Assembly: GCA_035297265.1 (NCBI GenBank)
Contig: DATGZH010000027.1
Span: 1 to 64,000 of the forward strand
Reading direction: 5' to 3'
Length of the DNA stretch: 64,000 nucleotides
Source: DATGZH01 sp035297265
GTDB lineage: Bacteria > Actinomycetota > Acidimicrobiia > Acidimicrobiales > RAAP-2
Positions 26,726 to 34,925 of this stretch are shown in pieces (the stretch's first letter is position 1; each line of letters opens with the position of its first letter). The translations under genes and the position numbers were made by a program. Under the pieces are notes generated by a model. That model was not told the origin of the DNA, did no database searches, and worked only from the letters and a program-made list of their open reading frames with translations.

Positions 26726-27638
26726 GGTCGGTGACGTAGGCCCGGTCGACGTGGTCGACCACGAAGCCGAGCGAGTCGTAGAGGGCCACGGCGGCCTTGT
26801 TCGACGCGTCGACGTAGAGCATGCCGACGGGAAGCCCGTCGCCGGCCAGCCAGTCGAGTCCGGCCACGGTGAGCGAACGACCGAGCCCCCGCTGGTGCGC
26901 CGCGGGGTCGACCGAGATCACGTAGATCTCGCCGCGTGGCGGCTCCACGTCGCGGTGGGCCTTCGTCCAGCACGAGCCGACCAGCCGTCCGCCTTCTTCG
27001 TGGAGGAGGAACCCGGCCGGGTCGAACCACGGCTCGTGCTCGCGGGCCACGACGTCCTCCATCGCCCAGCCGCCCTGCTCCGGGTGGCCGGCGAAGGCCC
27101 GGTTGTTGACCTCGAGCCAAGCGGCCTCGTCGGCCCCCGGCCGGAAGGGTCGGACCTCGACCGGCCGGGCGGTGGCCCGCACGTCGTCGGGCAGCGGCAG
27201 GGGGACGTGCAGCTCGAGGAGGTCACGGACCTGGAGCAGGTGGGCCTGTGCCGCGACCGCGTCGGTCTCCGCCGTCGGGCGCGAGACCCAGTAGTGGAGC
27301 GGGCCGCCGCCCCCGGCCCGGGCGAGGGTGAGGGCCCGCTCGAGGAGCGCGGCGAGGAGCTCCGTCGTGCGGGCCGCCGGATGGCGGACGATCTCGAGGC
27401 CCCAGGTGGCCGGACGCCGGTGCAGCTGCGCGTAGCCGACGAGGTTCGCCTCGCCCGGCCGGCGGGCTAGCAGGGCGACGAAGCCGTCCCCGCCATCGGC
27501 CACGAGGTCGCGGCCCTTGGCCTCGCTCAGCGCCGGGTGACCGTCTGCCGCGGCCACCTCGAGGAGGAGGTCGATCACCTCGATGTGCTCGTCGGGTGAC
27601 AGAGCGCCGCGACGGGTGTCGATCTCGACGGCGGGCAT
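26718..27638 (-). CDS. mshD: Mycothiol synthase
   Basis: 306 aa, two GNAT domains. Acetylates Cys-GlcN-Ins with acetyl-CoA, the last step of mycothiol synthesis. The N-terminal domain is degenerate; the C-terminal one has the acetyl-CoA loop VDPAAHQRGLGRSLT. The family signature NNRAFAGHPEQGGW and the terminal LYVDASNKAAVALYDSLGF are present. The gene marks the organism as a mycothiol producer and so an actinobacterium. TAACGT 6 nt before the ATG fits the leaderless pattern. Confidence 0.93.
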   Translation of the reverse strand: MPAVEIDTRRGALSPDEHIEVIDLLLEVAAADGHPALSEAKGRDLVADGGDGFVALLARRPGEANLVGYAQLHRRPATWGLEIVRHPAARTTELLAALLERALTLARAGGGGPLHYWVSRPTAETDAVAAQAHLLQVRDLLELHVPLPLPDDVRATARPVEVRPFRPGADEAAWLEVNNRAFAGHPEQGGWAMEDVVAREHEPWFDPAGFLLHEEGGRLVGSCWTKAHRDVEPPRGEIYVISVDPAAHQRGLGRSLTVAGLDWLAGDGLPVGMLYVDASNKAAVALYDSLGFVVDHVDRAYVTDLS

Positions 27639-27644
27639 CCGCGC

Positions 27645-27660
27645 ACGTTATCGGTAGGGT
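27645..27660. promoter_or_regulatory. Divergent back-to-back -10 hexamers for mshD and nth
   Basis: TAACGT (minus strand, 27645-27650) is 6 nt before the mshD ATG. TAGGGT (plus strand, 27655-27660) is 8 nt before the nth GTG. Only 30 bp separate the two start codons, so both mRNAs would be leaderless and their polymerase sites must overlap. Confidence 0.5.
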
Positions 27661-27668
27661 GCAACCTC

Positions 27669-28406
27669 GTGGCTGGACCGAGGACGCCCAAGGGCCGAGC
27701 CAAGGTCGTCGTGGCCCGGCTGGCCGAGGCCTATCCCGGCACGGCGAAGGAGCTCTGCGCCCTCGACTACGAGACTCCGTTCCAGTTGGTCGTGGCCACG
27801 ATCCTCTCGGCGCAGACGACCGACGTGCAGGTCAACCTGGTCACGCCGGCGCTCTTCGCCGCCTACCCCGACGCTCCGGCGCTGGCCGGGGCCAACCTGG
27901 CCGACATCGAGGAGCTCATCCACTCGACGGGCTTCTTCCGGGCCAAGTCCAAGAGCATCGTGGCCATGGCGGCCGCCCTCGTCGACCGCTTCGGCGGCGA
28001 GGTCCCGACGGCCATCGGGGACCTGACGACCCTGCCCGGCGTCGGCCGCAAGACGGCCAACGTCATCCGCAGCGTCGCCTTCGACCTCCCGGGCCTGCCG
28101 GTCGACACGCACGTCCTTCGCCTCAGCCGTCGGCTCGGCCTCACCGAGCAGACCGACCCGGTGAAGGTGGAGTTGGCGCTTGACGCGATCGTCCCGCCGG
28201 CCGAATGGGGCACGCTCAGCCTCCGGCTCATCTTGCACGGGCGCCAGGTCTGCCTAGCCCGCAAACCGCAGTGCGCGGAGTGCCTGATGGCCGACTTCTG
28301 TCCGTCGGCCCACCTCTTCCTGCCGGCGGCGCCCCGGCGCCGGGGGCGGTCCGGTGGCGAGACGGCAACCTCGGCGAGTACCAACGTCACAGCTCCGACG
28401 GGTTGA
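27669..28406 (+). CDS. nth: Endonuclease III
   Basis: 245 aa, GTG start. Base-excision repair glycosylase/AP lyase for oxidised pyrimidines. The HhH motif LPGVGRKTANVI contains the catalytic Lys, VDTHVLRLSRRLG the catalytic Asp, and the 4Fe-4S cluster cysteines follow in CLARKPQCAECLMADFC. The C-terminal ~30 residues are a Ser/Thr/Gly-rich tail. Confidence 0.95.
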   Translation: MAGPRTPKGRAKVVVARLAEAYPGTAKELCALDYETPFQLVVATILSAQTTDVQVNLVTPALFAAYPDAPALAGANLADIEELIHSTGFFRAKSKSIVAMAAALVDRFGGEVPTAIGDLTTLPGVGRKTANVIRSVAFDLPGLPVDTHVLRLSRRLGLTEQTDPVKVELALDAIVPPAEWGTLSLRLILHGRQVCLARKPQCAECLMADFCPSAHLFLPAAPRRRGRSGGETATSASTNVTAPTG

Positions 28407-28616
28407 GAGGAGACGGCCGTCGCCGTCCTTCTCGAAGATCTGCTGGTTCCCCCCCGATATCGGCCCTGGATGATCCCGAAACCGTCGTTTGATGGGACAT
28501 TTGGAAAGAAAAACGGCGATCTCGCAGGCCAGCTGCGAGCTTTGGAGCGCTCCGGAGCCGCGTGCCAATCCAGTGAAAAAGGTTGCCACGGACCCGCGCC
28601 ACAGGTTTGCCCGCGG
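28407..28616. other. Intergenic region after nth, relatively AT-rich, no gene
   Basis: Stop codons occur in all frames at short spacing and no ribosome binding site-backed ORF is visible. Around 28480-28515 the sequence is poorer in GC than its surroundings (GTTTGATGGGACATTTGG). I see no tRNA or known riboswitch. Confidence 0.4.
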
Positions 28617-28719
28617 TACAATGCTTCTCGGAACCGGTTCCCGCCACCTGGTTCCGAGCAGCGGCTCGGGATCCGCCGCCCGAGCGGCTGGCGCAACGGC
28701 GCCCTTCGGGGCGCCGTTG
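28617..28719 (+). ncRNA. Candidate structured RNA: TACAAT promoter-like box and three perfect hairpins
   Basis: TACAAT at 28617-28622 is the best -10-like box nearby. It is followed by stem 28627-28635/28650-28658 (9 bp, 14-nt loop), stem 28664-28670/28679-28685 (7 bp) and stem 28694-28704/28709-28719 (11 bp with a UUCG tetraloop). No U-run follows. It could be a small RNA, the leader of the toxin-antitoxin mRNA or simply terminators for nth. No family is recognised and no clear -35 is present. Confidence 0.3.
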
Positions 28720-28763
28720 GCGCGTCGGGTCGAGCGTTGGTCCTCCGGTACTACTCAGGGTGC

Positions 28764-28769
28764 TACCCT
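28764..28769 (+). promoter_or_regulatory. -10-like TACCCT before the antitoxin gene
   Basis: TACCCT is 6 nt before the ATG at 28776; no Shine-Dalgarno. Leaderless pattern. Confidence 0.5.
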
Positions 28770-28775
28770 GGCCCC

Positions 28776-29045
28776 ATGGTGAGCAAGCGGTCGGTGTCCT
28801 TGGCCGACGACGTGGCCAAGGCGGTTGAGCAGGCGGCGAGCGAAGACGGAGTCTCGTTCAGCGCCTGGCTCTCCGGTGCAGCCGAACGACAGCTCCGTGT
28901 CCGTCAGGGACTGCGCGGCGTGGCCGCGTGGGAGGCCGAAGCCGGCGCGCTCACCGCCGAGGAGATCGCCGCCGGTGAGGCGTTGCTCGCCCGGTTGCTC
29001 TCCGGCGTGTCGGGCATGGCCTCGAGGGTCCGCCGGCGGCAATGA
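28776..29045 (+). CDS. VapB-like ribbon-helix-helix antitoxin
   Basis: 89 aa from ATG 28776. The N-terminus KRSVSLADDVAKAVEQAASEDGVSFSAWLSGAAERQL is a typical RHH/MetJ-Arc DNA-binding arm with two helices. The C-terminal EAEAGALTAEEIAAGEALLARLL is the toxin-contacting acidic helix found in actinobacterial VapB-type antitoxins. It overlaps the PIN-domain gene by 4 bp (ATGA). It should bind its own promoter and neutralise the partner. Confidence 0.8.
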   Translation: MVSKRSVSLADDVAKAVEQAASEDGVSFSAWLSGAAERQLRVRQGLRGVAAWEAEAGALTAEEIAAGEALLARLLSGVSGMASRVRRRQ

Positions 29046-29437
29046 CCGTCACGCGCCGGGGGCTCGTCTACGGCGTGGGCGCCCTCCAGGCCGCGGCCCG
29101 AGGGGACCGCATCCTGTGGGCCCTGCACCGCGCCGCGCTGGCCAACGACATCGTGCCGGTGGTCCCGGCCGAGGTGATCGCCGAGGGCTACCGCACGGAG
29201 GCCCGGGGGGACCGTCTGGCGTCGCTCTTGGTCGGCTCCGAGGTGGAAGGGCTCGGGGCCGAGGCGGCCCAGCGGGCGGGGGAGCTGGCGGCGCGGGCCG
29301 GCACCGCAGACCTCGCGGCGGTGGCGGTCGCCGAGGCGGCGGCCCGTCGCAACTGCGCGGTGATCGCCGGGCGCCAGAGCGCGCTGCGGGCCGCGGCCAA
29401 CCTGCTCGGCCACGAGCTCGTCCGCTACACCGTCTGA
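29042..29437 (+). CDS. PIN-domain VapC-like toxin with missing acidic residues
   Basis: 131 aa, overlapping the antitoxin by 4 bp. Layout and sequence match the VapC family (LVY.VGALQAAARGDRILWAL, VPAEVIAEGYR, ARAGTADLAAV, CAVIAGRQSAL). PIN nucleases coordinate Mg2+ with three to four acidic residues. Here the first Asp is Gly11, the second Asp of the TxDxxDA motif is Ala93, and the Asp of the last strand (TSD in relatives) is Gly110. Glu48 and Asp90 remain. RNase activity is therefore doubtful; it may be a decayed toxin or one kept for repression. Confidence 0.75.
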   Translation: MTVTRRGLVYGVGALQAAARGDRILWALHRAALANDIVPVVPAEVIAEGYRTEARGDRLASLLVGSEVEGLGAEAAQRAGELAARAGTADLAAVAVAEAAARRNCAVIAGRQSALRAAANLLGHELVRYTV

Positions 29438-29439
29438 CG

Positions 29440-29631
29440 TCAGCTGCGGGCGACGTCGACCAGCCGCCGCAGTCGACGCTGCGCTCCTTGCAGCGCCCGC
29501 TCGACCGCGAACAGCTCGGTCGCCAGCTCGTCGTCGCCGCCGGACGCCGCGGCGTCGGCCAACCCGGTCATACGGCGGGTCAGCTCGTCGAGGGTAGAGG
29601 CGAGCGAGGAGAGCTCGGCGCGTTCGGCCAC
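29440..29631 (-). CDS. Small hypothetical helical protein
   Basis: 63 aa from GTG 29631 (the frame is open further upstream). The sequence SLASTLDELTRRMTGL...ELATELFAVERALQGAQRRLRRLVD is amphipathic and helical, which supports real coding, and the gene ends 2 bp from the convergent PIN gene. No family recognised. The start is uncertain, and its upstream region overlaps the hisD promoter. Confidence 0.45.
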   Translation of the reverse strand: MAERAELSSLASTLDELTRRMTGLADAAASGGDDELATELFAVERALQGAQRRLRRLVDVARS

Positions 29632-29717
29632 GCCGAGATGATGGCCGATCCGTGCCGAGGCGGCGCGCGTGGCGCCGAAGACCCTGGTGGTCGGCGGGGA
29701 GCTCCGGCAGGCGCAGG

Positions 29718-29723
29718 TAGCAT
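29718..29723 (+). promoter_or_regulatory. -10-like TAGCAT before hisD
   Basis: TAGCAT is 7 nt before the hisD ATG and no Shine-Dalgarno is present. It is the likely start of the his operon transcript. I see no his leader peptide or attenuator in the short gap. Confidence 0.5.
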
Positions 29724-29730
29724 CGTCACC

Positions 29731-31011
29731 ATGCTCCTCACCCCCCTCGACCTCCGCGGTCGGCTGCAGGAGCTCGACGAGGTCCTCCCGGCGCCCGGTG
29801 ACGCCGGCGAGGACGTGCGCGACGTGGTGGCCGGGATCATCGACCTCGTGCGCCGGGACGGCGACGCCGCGCTCCGCGCCCTCACCGAGAAGCTCGACGG
29901 GGTGGTGGTCGACGAGCTGGCCGTCCCGCTGGCCGACCGGGCGGCGGCGCTCGCCGCCGTGCCCGCCGATCTCCGAGCCGCCCTGGAGGTGGCCTACGAC
30001 CACATCTGCGCCTACCACGCGATGGAGGGCACGCCGCCGGGCGACTTCGTGGCCGACGGCGTGCGGGTGCGCCACCTCCTGCGGCCCGTCGACCGCGCCG
30101 GTTGCTACGCCCCGGGCGGGCGGGCCCGCTACCCCTCGACCGTGCTCATGTGCGCGGCCCCGGCCGCGGTGGCCGGCGTCGGGAAGGTGGCCCTCTGTGT
30201 GCCGCCGGGCCCCGACGGTCGGATCGACGAGGCCACGCTCGCCGCGGCCGCGGTGGCCCGGGTGGACGAGGTCTACCGGGTGGGCGGGGCCCAGGCCATC
30301 GCGGCGATGGCCTACGGCACCGAGTCGATCCCCCGGGTCGACGTCGTGGTCGGCCCGGGCAACCGCTACGTGGCCGAGGCCAAGCGCCAGGTGTCGGGGG
30401 CGGTGGGGGTGGCCTCGGCCTTCGCCGGGCCCTCCGAGGTGGTGGTGGTGGCCGGTCCGGAGACCCCGCCCGAGCTCGCGGCGATCGACCTCGTCGTGCA
30501 GGCCGAGCACGGGCCCGACGGGTTGGCCTGGCTCCTCAGCTGGTCCGAGGACACGGTGCGCGAGGTGAGCGCGGCCGTCGAGCGGATCGTGGCCGCGTCG
30601 CCCAGACGGGCCGAGCTCGAGGCGACCTTCTCGTCGGGCGGCTACGCCTGCCTCGTCGACGGCCCGGAGGCCGCGGTGACGGTGGCCAACAAGGTGGCGC
30701 CCGAGCACCTGGAACTGCTGGTCGACGGGGCCGAGGACCTCCTCCCGCTCGTCACCGCGGCCGGTGCGGTGTTCTGCGGGCTGTGGTCCCCGGCCAGCCT
30801 GGGTGACTACGTGGCGGGGCCCAACCACGTGCTCCCGACCAACCGCACGGCCCGTTTCGCCTCGGCCCTCCGGGCCGACGACTTCCGTCGCCACATCCAC
30901 GCGGTCAGCGCGTCGAAGGAGGCCATCGCGGTCCTCGGGCCCCACGTCGTCACCCTCGCCACCGCCGAGGGCCTGCCGGCCCACGCCGAGTCGATCCGGG
31001 TGCGGTCGTGA
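29731..31011 (+). CDS. hisD: Histidinol dehydrogenase
   Basis: 426 aa from ATG 29731. Oxidises histidinol to histidine in two NAD+ steps. Motifs: RPVDRAGCYAPGGRARYPST, GGAQAIAAMAYGTESIP, the signature GPGNRYVAEAKRQVSG, AGPSEVVVVAG with the zinc ligands nearby (QAEHGPDG), and APEHLELLV. It opens a seven-gene his run and overlaps hisC by 4 bp. Confidence 0.96.
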   Translation: MLLTPLDLRGRLQELDEVLPAPGDAGEDVRDVVAGIIDLVRRDGDAALRALTEKLDGVVVDELAVPLADRAAALAAVPADLRAALEVAYDHICAYHAMEGTPPGDFVADGVRVRHLLRPVDRAGCYAPGGRARYPSTVLMCAAPAAVAGVGKVALCVPPGPDGRIDEATLAAAAVARVDEVYRVGGAQAIAAMAYGTESIPRVDVVVGPGNRYVAEAKRQVSGAVGVASAFAGPSEVVVVAGPETPPELAAIDLVVQAEHGPDGLAWLLSWSEDTVREVSAAVERIVAASPRRAELEATFSSGGYACLVDGPEAAVTVANKVAPEHLELLVDGAEDLLPLVTAAGAVFCGLWSPASLGDYVAGPNHVLPTNRTARFASALRADDFRRHIHAVSASKEAIAVLGPHVVTLATAEGLPAHAESIRVRS

Positions 31012-32078
31012 GCGGCGTCCCCGTCCGCCCCGATCTCGGCACGCTCACCGGCTATCACTCGCCGCAGGTGGCGGCGGAGGTCCGGCTGAACACGAACGAA
31101 TCACCGTTCCCGCCGCCGACCGGTTGGCGGGCGGACCTGCGCGACGAGGTCGAGCGAATCGAGTTCCACCGCTACCCCGACCGCGAGGCTGTGGCGTTGC
31201 GTCGGACCTTGGCCGAGTTCCACGGGGTCGGGGTCGACGAGGTGTTCTGCGCCAACGGCTCGAACGAGGCGCTCCAGTGCCTCTGCCTCGCCTACGGCGG
31301 ACCGGGCCGGCGGGTCGGTCTCTTCGAGCCTACCTACGCCCTCCACCGCCACATCAGCGAGATCACCGGCACCGACGTGGTCGAGGGGGAGCGCACCGAC
31401 GACTTCTCGCTCGACCCCTCCGAGGTGGCCCGGGTCCTCGGGAGCGGGCCGACGATCACGTTCCTCTGCTCGCCCAACAACCCGACCGGTCGGGCCGAGC
31501 CGCCCGAGCTCGTGCGCCAGGTGCTCGCCGGGGCCCCCGGCCTCGTCGTCGTGGACGAGGCCTACGGTCAGTTCGCGCCGTCGAGTGCCCTCGACCTCCG
31601 CCGGCGGGCCGAGGGACCGGTCGAGCGGCTGGTCGTCGTGCGCACCTTCTCCAAGACCTGGGCCATGGCCGGGGCCCGGCTCGGCTACCTCGTGGCCGAC
31701 CCCGAGGTCGTGGCGGCCTGCGAGCACGTGGCCCTGCCGTACCACCTCTCGGCCCTGACCCAGGCGGCCGGCCGGCTGGCGCTGCGCTACCGGGGCGAGA
31801 TGGAGGCCCGGGTGGCCCTCGTGGCCGAAGAGCGCGGCCGCCTCTCGGCCGGGTTGGCCGCCCTCCCGGTCGAGACCTGGCCCTCGGACGCCAACTTCGT
31901 GCTCTTCCGGCCCTTCGGGCGGTCGGCCCACGACCTCTGGCAGGAGCTCCTCGACCACTCCGTCCTCGTGCGCGACTTCTCGTCCCGTCCCCGACTGGAG
32001 GGGTGCCTGCGGGTCACGGTCGGCACCCCGGCCGAGAACGACCGCTTCCTCGAGGCCCTCCGAGCGTGCCTCCAGTGA
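31008..32078 (+). CDS. hisC: Histidinol-phosphate aminotransferase
   Basis: 356 aa, GTG start overlapping hisD. PLP fold-type I: LNTNESPFPPP at the N-terminus, CANGSNEALQ, CSPNNPTG, VVDEAYGQF, the Schiff-base Lys in RTFSKTWAMAGARLGY, and LRVTVGTPAEND. It makes histidinol phosphate from imidazole-acetol phosphate. Overlaps hisB by 4 bp. Confidence 0.95.
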   Translation: MSGVPVRPDLGTLTGYHSPQVAAEVRLNTNESPFPPPTGWRADLRDEVERIEFHRYPDREAVALRRTLAEFHGVGVDEVFCANGSNEALQCLCLAYGGPGRRVGLFEPTYALHRHISEITGTDVVEGERTDDFSLDPSEVARVLGSGPTITFLCSPNNPTGRAEPPELVRQVLAGAPGLVVVDEAYGQFAPSSALDLRRRAEGPVERLVVVRTFSKTWAMAGARLGYLVADPEVVAACEHVALPYHLSALTQAAGRLALRYRGEMEARVALVAEERGRLSAGLAALPVETWPSDANFVLFRPFGRSAHDLWQELLDHSVLVRDFSSRPRLEGCLRVTVGTPAENDRFLEALRACLQ

Positions 32079-32674
32079 GTGCGCCGCGCCGGGCCGAGCG
32101 GTCGCGGGGGACGAAGGAGACCCGGGTCGAGGTGGTCCTGGCCGTCGACGGCGCCGGCGAGTCACAGGCGACGACCGGCTTGCCGTTCTTCGACCACATG
32201 GTCGAGCAGCTCGGCCGACACGCCGGCTTCGACCTCACCGTGTCGGCCGAGGGTGACCTCTCGGTCGACGCCCACCACACCGTCGAGGACGTGGGCATCG
32301 TGCTCGGCGGCTGCCTGGCCGAGGCCCTCGGCGACAAGGCGGGCATCCGACGCTTCGGGTGGTCCCTCGTGCCCCTCGACGAGGCGCTCGTCGAGGTGGC
32401 CCTCGACCTCTCCGGCCGCCCCTACCTGGCCTACGACGTGCCGTTCGCCCCCGACACCACACCGCTCGGTTCGCCGCCCTTCGACCCGCAGCTGGCCGAG
32501 GAGTTCTGGCGGGCCTTCGCCACCGCCGCCGCGCTGACCCTCCACGTGCGCCGGCGTGAGGGCAAGAACACGCACCACGTCCTCGAGGCCAGCTTCAAGG
32601 CGGTGGCCCGGGCCCTCCGTGACGCGGTCCGGCTGGAGGGGACGTCGGTGCCCTCCACCAAGGGCACGCTGTGA
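32075..32674 (+). CDS. hisB: Imidazoleglycerol-phosphate dehydratase
   Basis: 199 aa from GTG 32075, whose TGA overlap with hisC supports the start. Monofunctional HisB without a phosphatase domain. Metal-binding His-rich motifs: FFDHMVEQLGRHAGFDL, DAHHTVEDVGI, and near the end GKNTHHVLEASFKA. Removes water from imidazole glycerol phosphate. Confidence 0.95.
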   Translation: MSAPRRAERSRGTKETRVEVVLAVDGAGESQATTGLPFFDHMVEQLGRHAGFDLTVSAEGDLSVDAHHTVEDVGIVLGGCLAEALGDKAGIRRFGWSLVPLDEALVEVALDLSGRPYLAYDVPFAPDTTPLGSPPFDPQLAEEFWRAFATAAALTLHVRRREGKNTHHVLEASFKAVARALRDAVRLEGTSVPSTKGTL

Positions 32675-32687
32675 CCGCGTCGTCCCG

Positions 32688-33344
32688 GTGAACGGGGACG
32701 GACCGGGCGACGAGCCGCTGCTCGCCGTCCTCGACTACGGCATCGGGAACCTGCGCTCGGCCGAGAAGGCCCTCCTCCACCTCGGTGCCCCGGCCCGGCT
32801 CGTGACCGACCCCGACGAGGTGGCCGGGGCGGCCGGGGTCGTGCTGCCCGGCGTGGCGGCCTTCGGCCGCAGCGCCGAGGCGCTCCGGGCGACCGGGCTC
32901 GAGGGCGCGGCCCGGCGGGCCATCGAGGGGGGCGTGCCGTTCCTCGGGATCTGCGTCGGGCTCCAGCTCCTCTACGAGGGCTCGGAGGAGAGCCCGGGCG
33001 CGGTCGGTCTCGGCGTCCTGGCCGGCCGGGTTCGGCGGCTGCCACCTGGGGTGAAGCACCCGCAGATGCAGTGGAACCGGCTGCACCGGCGGGGTGACGG
33101 CGCGGGTCTCCTCGCTGGCCTCGACGAAGCGCCGTTCATGTACTTCCTCCACTCGTTCGCGCCGCCGGTCGGTGAGGAGACCGTGGCCACGTGCGACTAC
33201 GGCGGCGACGTAGCCGCGGCGGCGGAGCACGACAACGTGTGGGGCACCCAGTTCCACCCCGAGAAGTCGGGTGTGGCGGGCCTCGCGGTCCTCGCCAACT
33301 TCGTCGAGCGCTGTCAGGCCCGGTTGGGCCAGCCCGAGCTCTGA
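32688..33344 (+). CDS. hisH: Imidazole glycerol phosphate synthase, glutaminase subunit
   Basis: 218 aa from GTG 32688. Class I glutamine amidotransferase: VLDYGIGNLRSAEKAL, PGVAAFG, the nucleophile Cys in FLGICVGLQLLYEGSEE and the His/Glu pair in WGTQFHPEKSG. Feeds ammonia to HisF. Its stop shares one base with the hisA ATG. Confidence 0.95.
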   Translation: MNGDGPGDEPLLAVLDYGIGNLRSAEKALLHLGAPARLVTDPDEVAGAAGVVLPGVAAFGRSAEALRATGLEGAARRAIEGGVPFLGICVGLQLLYEGSEESPGAVGLGVLAGRVRRLPPGVKHPQMQWNRLHRRGDGAGLLAGLDEAPFMYFLHSFAPPVGEETVATCDYGGDVAAAAEHDNVWGTQFHPEKSGVAGLAVLANFVERCQARLGQPEL

Positions 33345-34099
33345 TGGAGCTGTTCCCGGCGGTCGACCTCCACGAGCGTCGGGCCGTCCGCCTCGTCCAG
33401 GGCGACTTCGACCGCCGCACCGACTACGGCGACCCGCTGGCCCTGGCCGAGGACTTCGTACGGCGCGGGGCGCGCTGGCTCCACGTCGTGGACCTCGACG
33501 CGGCGAAGAGCGGCACGCCGCACCAGCGCGACCTCGTTGTGGCCATCACCCGCGCGGTCCCGGTCCCGGTCCAGACGGGCGGGGGCGTCCGCCGGGCGGC
33601 CGACGTGGACGAGTTGCTCGACGCCGGGCTGGCCCGCGTCGTTCTCGGGACGGCGGCCACCGAGGACCCGGCGGCCGCGGCCGAGCTGGCGGCGCGGCAC
33701 CCGGACCGGGTGGCGCTCGGTCTCGACTACCGGCGGCGGCCCGACGGCGAGCTCGAGGTGGCCGGGCGCGGTTGGACCGCACCGTCCGGGCGGAGCGTCG
33801 CCGACGTACTGGCCGCGGTGGGCGACGCACCGTTCGGGGCGGTGGTCGCGACGGCCATCGACCGTGACGGCACGCTCTCGGGGCCCGACACCGACGGGCT
33901 GACCGGGGTGCTCGAGGCGACGGGGGTGCCGGTGGTGGCCTCGGGCGGGGTGGGGTCCCGCGCCGACCTCGTCGCTCTGGCCGCCCTGGTGGCGCCGCGC
34001 TCGGGCCGGCGGCTGGCCGGGGCCGTGGTGGGGAGGGCGTTCGTCGACGGGCGCCTGAGCGTGGAGGAGGCCCTCGAGGCGTGCGCGTCGTCCGTGTGA
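33344..34099 (+). CDS. hisA: ProFAR isomerase
   Basis: 251 aa. TIM barrel isomerase of N'-5'-phosphoribosylformimino-AICAR phosphate. Motifs: FPAVDLHERRAVRLVQGDF, VDLDAAKSGTP, PVQTGGGVRR and TAIDRDGTLSGPD with catalytic Asp residues. In many actinobacteria this gene is priA and also does the TrpF step; here a separate trpF exists at 43.1 kb, so one role is likely. Its 3' end overlaps hisF by 19 bp. Confidence 0.92.
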   Translation: MELFPAVDLHERRAVRLVQGDFDRRTDYGDPLALAEDFVRRGARWLHVVDLDAAKSGTPHQRDLVVAITRAVPVPVQTGGGVRRAADVDELLDAGLARVVLGTAATEDPAAAAELAARHPDRVALGLDYRRRPDGELEVAGRGWTAPSGRSVADVLAAVGDAPFGAVVATAIDRDGTLSGPDTDGLTGVLEATGVPVVASGGVGSRADLVALAALVAPRSGRRLAGAVVGRAFVDGRLSVEEALEACASSV

Positions 34100-34866
34100 T
34101 CCCCTGCCTCGACGTGGCCGACGGCCGGGTCGTGAAGGGCGTGCAGTTCGTCGACCTGACCGACGCCGGCGACCCGGTCGAGCTCGCGGCGCGCTACGAC
34201 ACCGAAGGGGCCGACGAGGTCGCGTTCCTCGACATCACCGCCTCCCACGAGGGCCGGGACACGATGGTCGACGTCGTGGCCCGCACGGCCGAGCAGGTGT
34301 TCATCCCCTTCACGGTCGGCGGGGGGGTGCGCGGGGCCGAGGACGCCCGGCGGCTGCTCCGGGCGGGCGCCGACAAGGTGGCCGTGAACACCGCGGCCCT
34401 CGAGCGGCCCGAGCTCGTGGCCGACCTCGCCGAGGAGTTCGGTGCCCAGTGCGTCGTGGTGGCGGTCGACGCGAGGTGGCGCGGTGCCGAGCCGGGTTGG
34501 GAGGTGTACACGCACGGCGGCCGCCGGCCGACCGGCGTCGATGCCATCGACTGGTCGGTGCGCTGCGCCGAGCTCGGGGCGGGGGAGATCCTCCTCACCT
34601 CGATGGACCGCGACGGGACCCGCGACGGCTTCGACCTCGAGCTCACCCGGGCGGTGGTCGACCACGTCGACGTCCCGGTGGTCGCCTCGGGCGGGGTGGG
34701 CACGCTCCAGGACCTCGTGGACGGGGCGGCGGTCGGCGGGGCCGACGCCGTGCTGGCCGCCTCGATCTTCCACCGGGCCGAGTACTCGGTGGCCGAGGCG
34801 AAGCTCTACATGGCGGCCCACGGCGTCGAGGTGCGCCCGGTCGGGGAGGCCGGCACCGCCCGCTGA
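34081..34866 (+). CDS. hisF: Imidazole glycerol phosphate synthase, cyclase subunit
   Basis: 261 aa, GTG start inside the end of hisA. TIM barrel: RVIPCLDVADGRVVKGVQF with catalytic Asp, FLDITASHEGR, TVGGGVRG, ADKVAVNTAA, LLTSMDRDGTRDGFD with the second catalytic Asp, and VASGGVGTLQDL. Joins HisH to form IGP and AICAR. Confidence 0.96.
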   Translation: MRVVRVIPCLDVADGRVVKGVQFVDLTDAGDPVELAARYDTEGADEVAFLDITASHEGRDTMVDVVARTAEQVFIPFTVGGGVRGAEDARRLLRAGADKVAVNTAALERPELVADLAEEFGAQCVVVAVDARWRGAEPGWEVYTHGGRRPTGVDAIDWSVRCAELGAGEILLTSMDRDGTRDGFDLELTRAVVDHVDVPVVASGGVGTLQDLVDGAAVGGADAVLAASIFHRAEYSVAEAKLYMAAHGVEVRPVGEAGTAR

Positions 34867-34913
34867 CCAGCACCGGCGCCGGGTGGCGGGTCAGAGCGCC
34901 ACCACAGATGGGG

Positions 34914-34919
34914 TACCGT
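34914..34919 (+). promoter_or_regulatory. -10-like TACCGT before the GroES-like gene
   Basis: TACCGT lies 6 nt before GTG 34926. It argues for that GTG over the in-frame ATG at 34908 and for a promoter inside the his run. Confidence 0.45.
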
Positions 34920-34925
34920 GCCCTC

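Noticed and set aside
28387..28647. 86-codon minus-strand ORF after nth
   Set aside because: No ribosome binding site, no hydrophobic or domain pattern, and it overlaps the end of nth; treated as noncoding.
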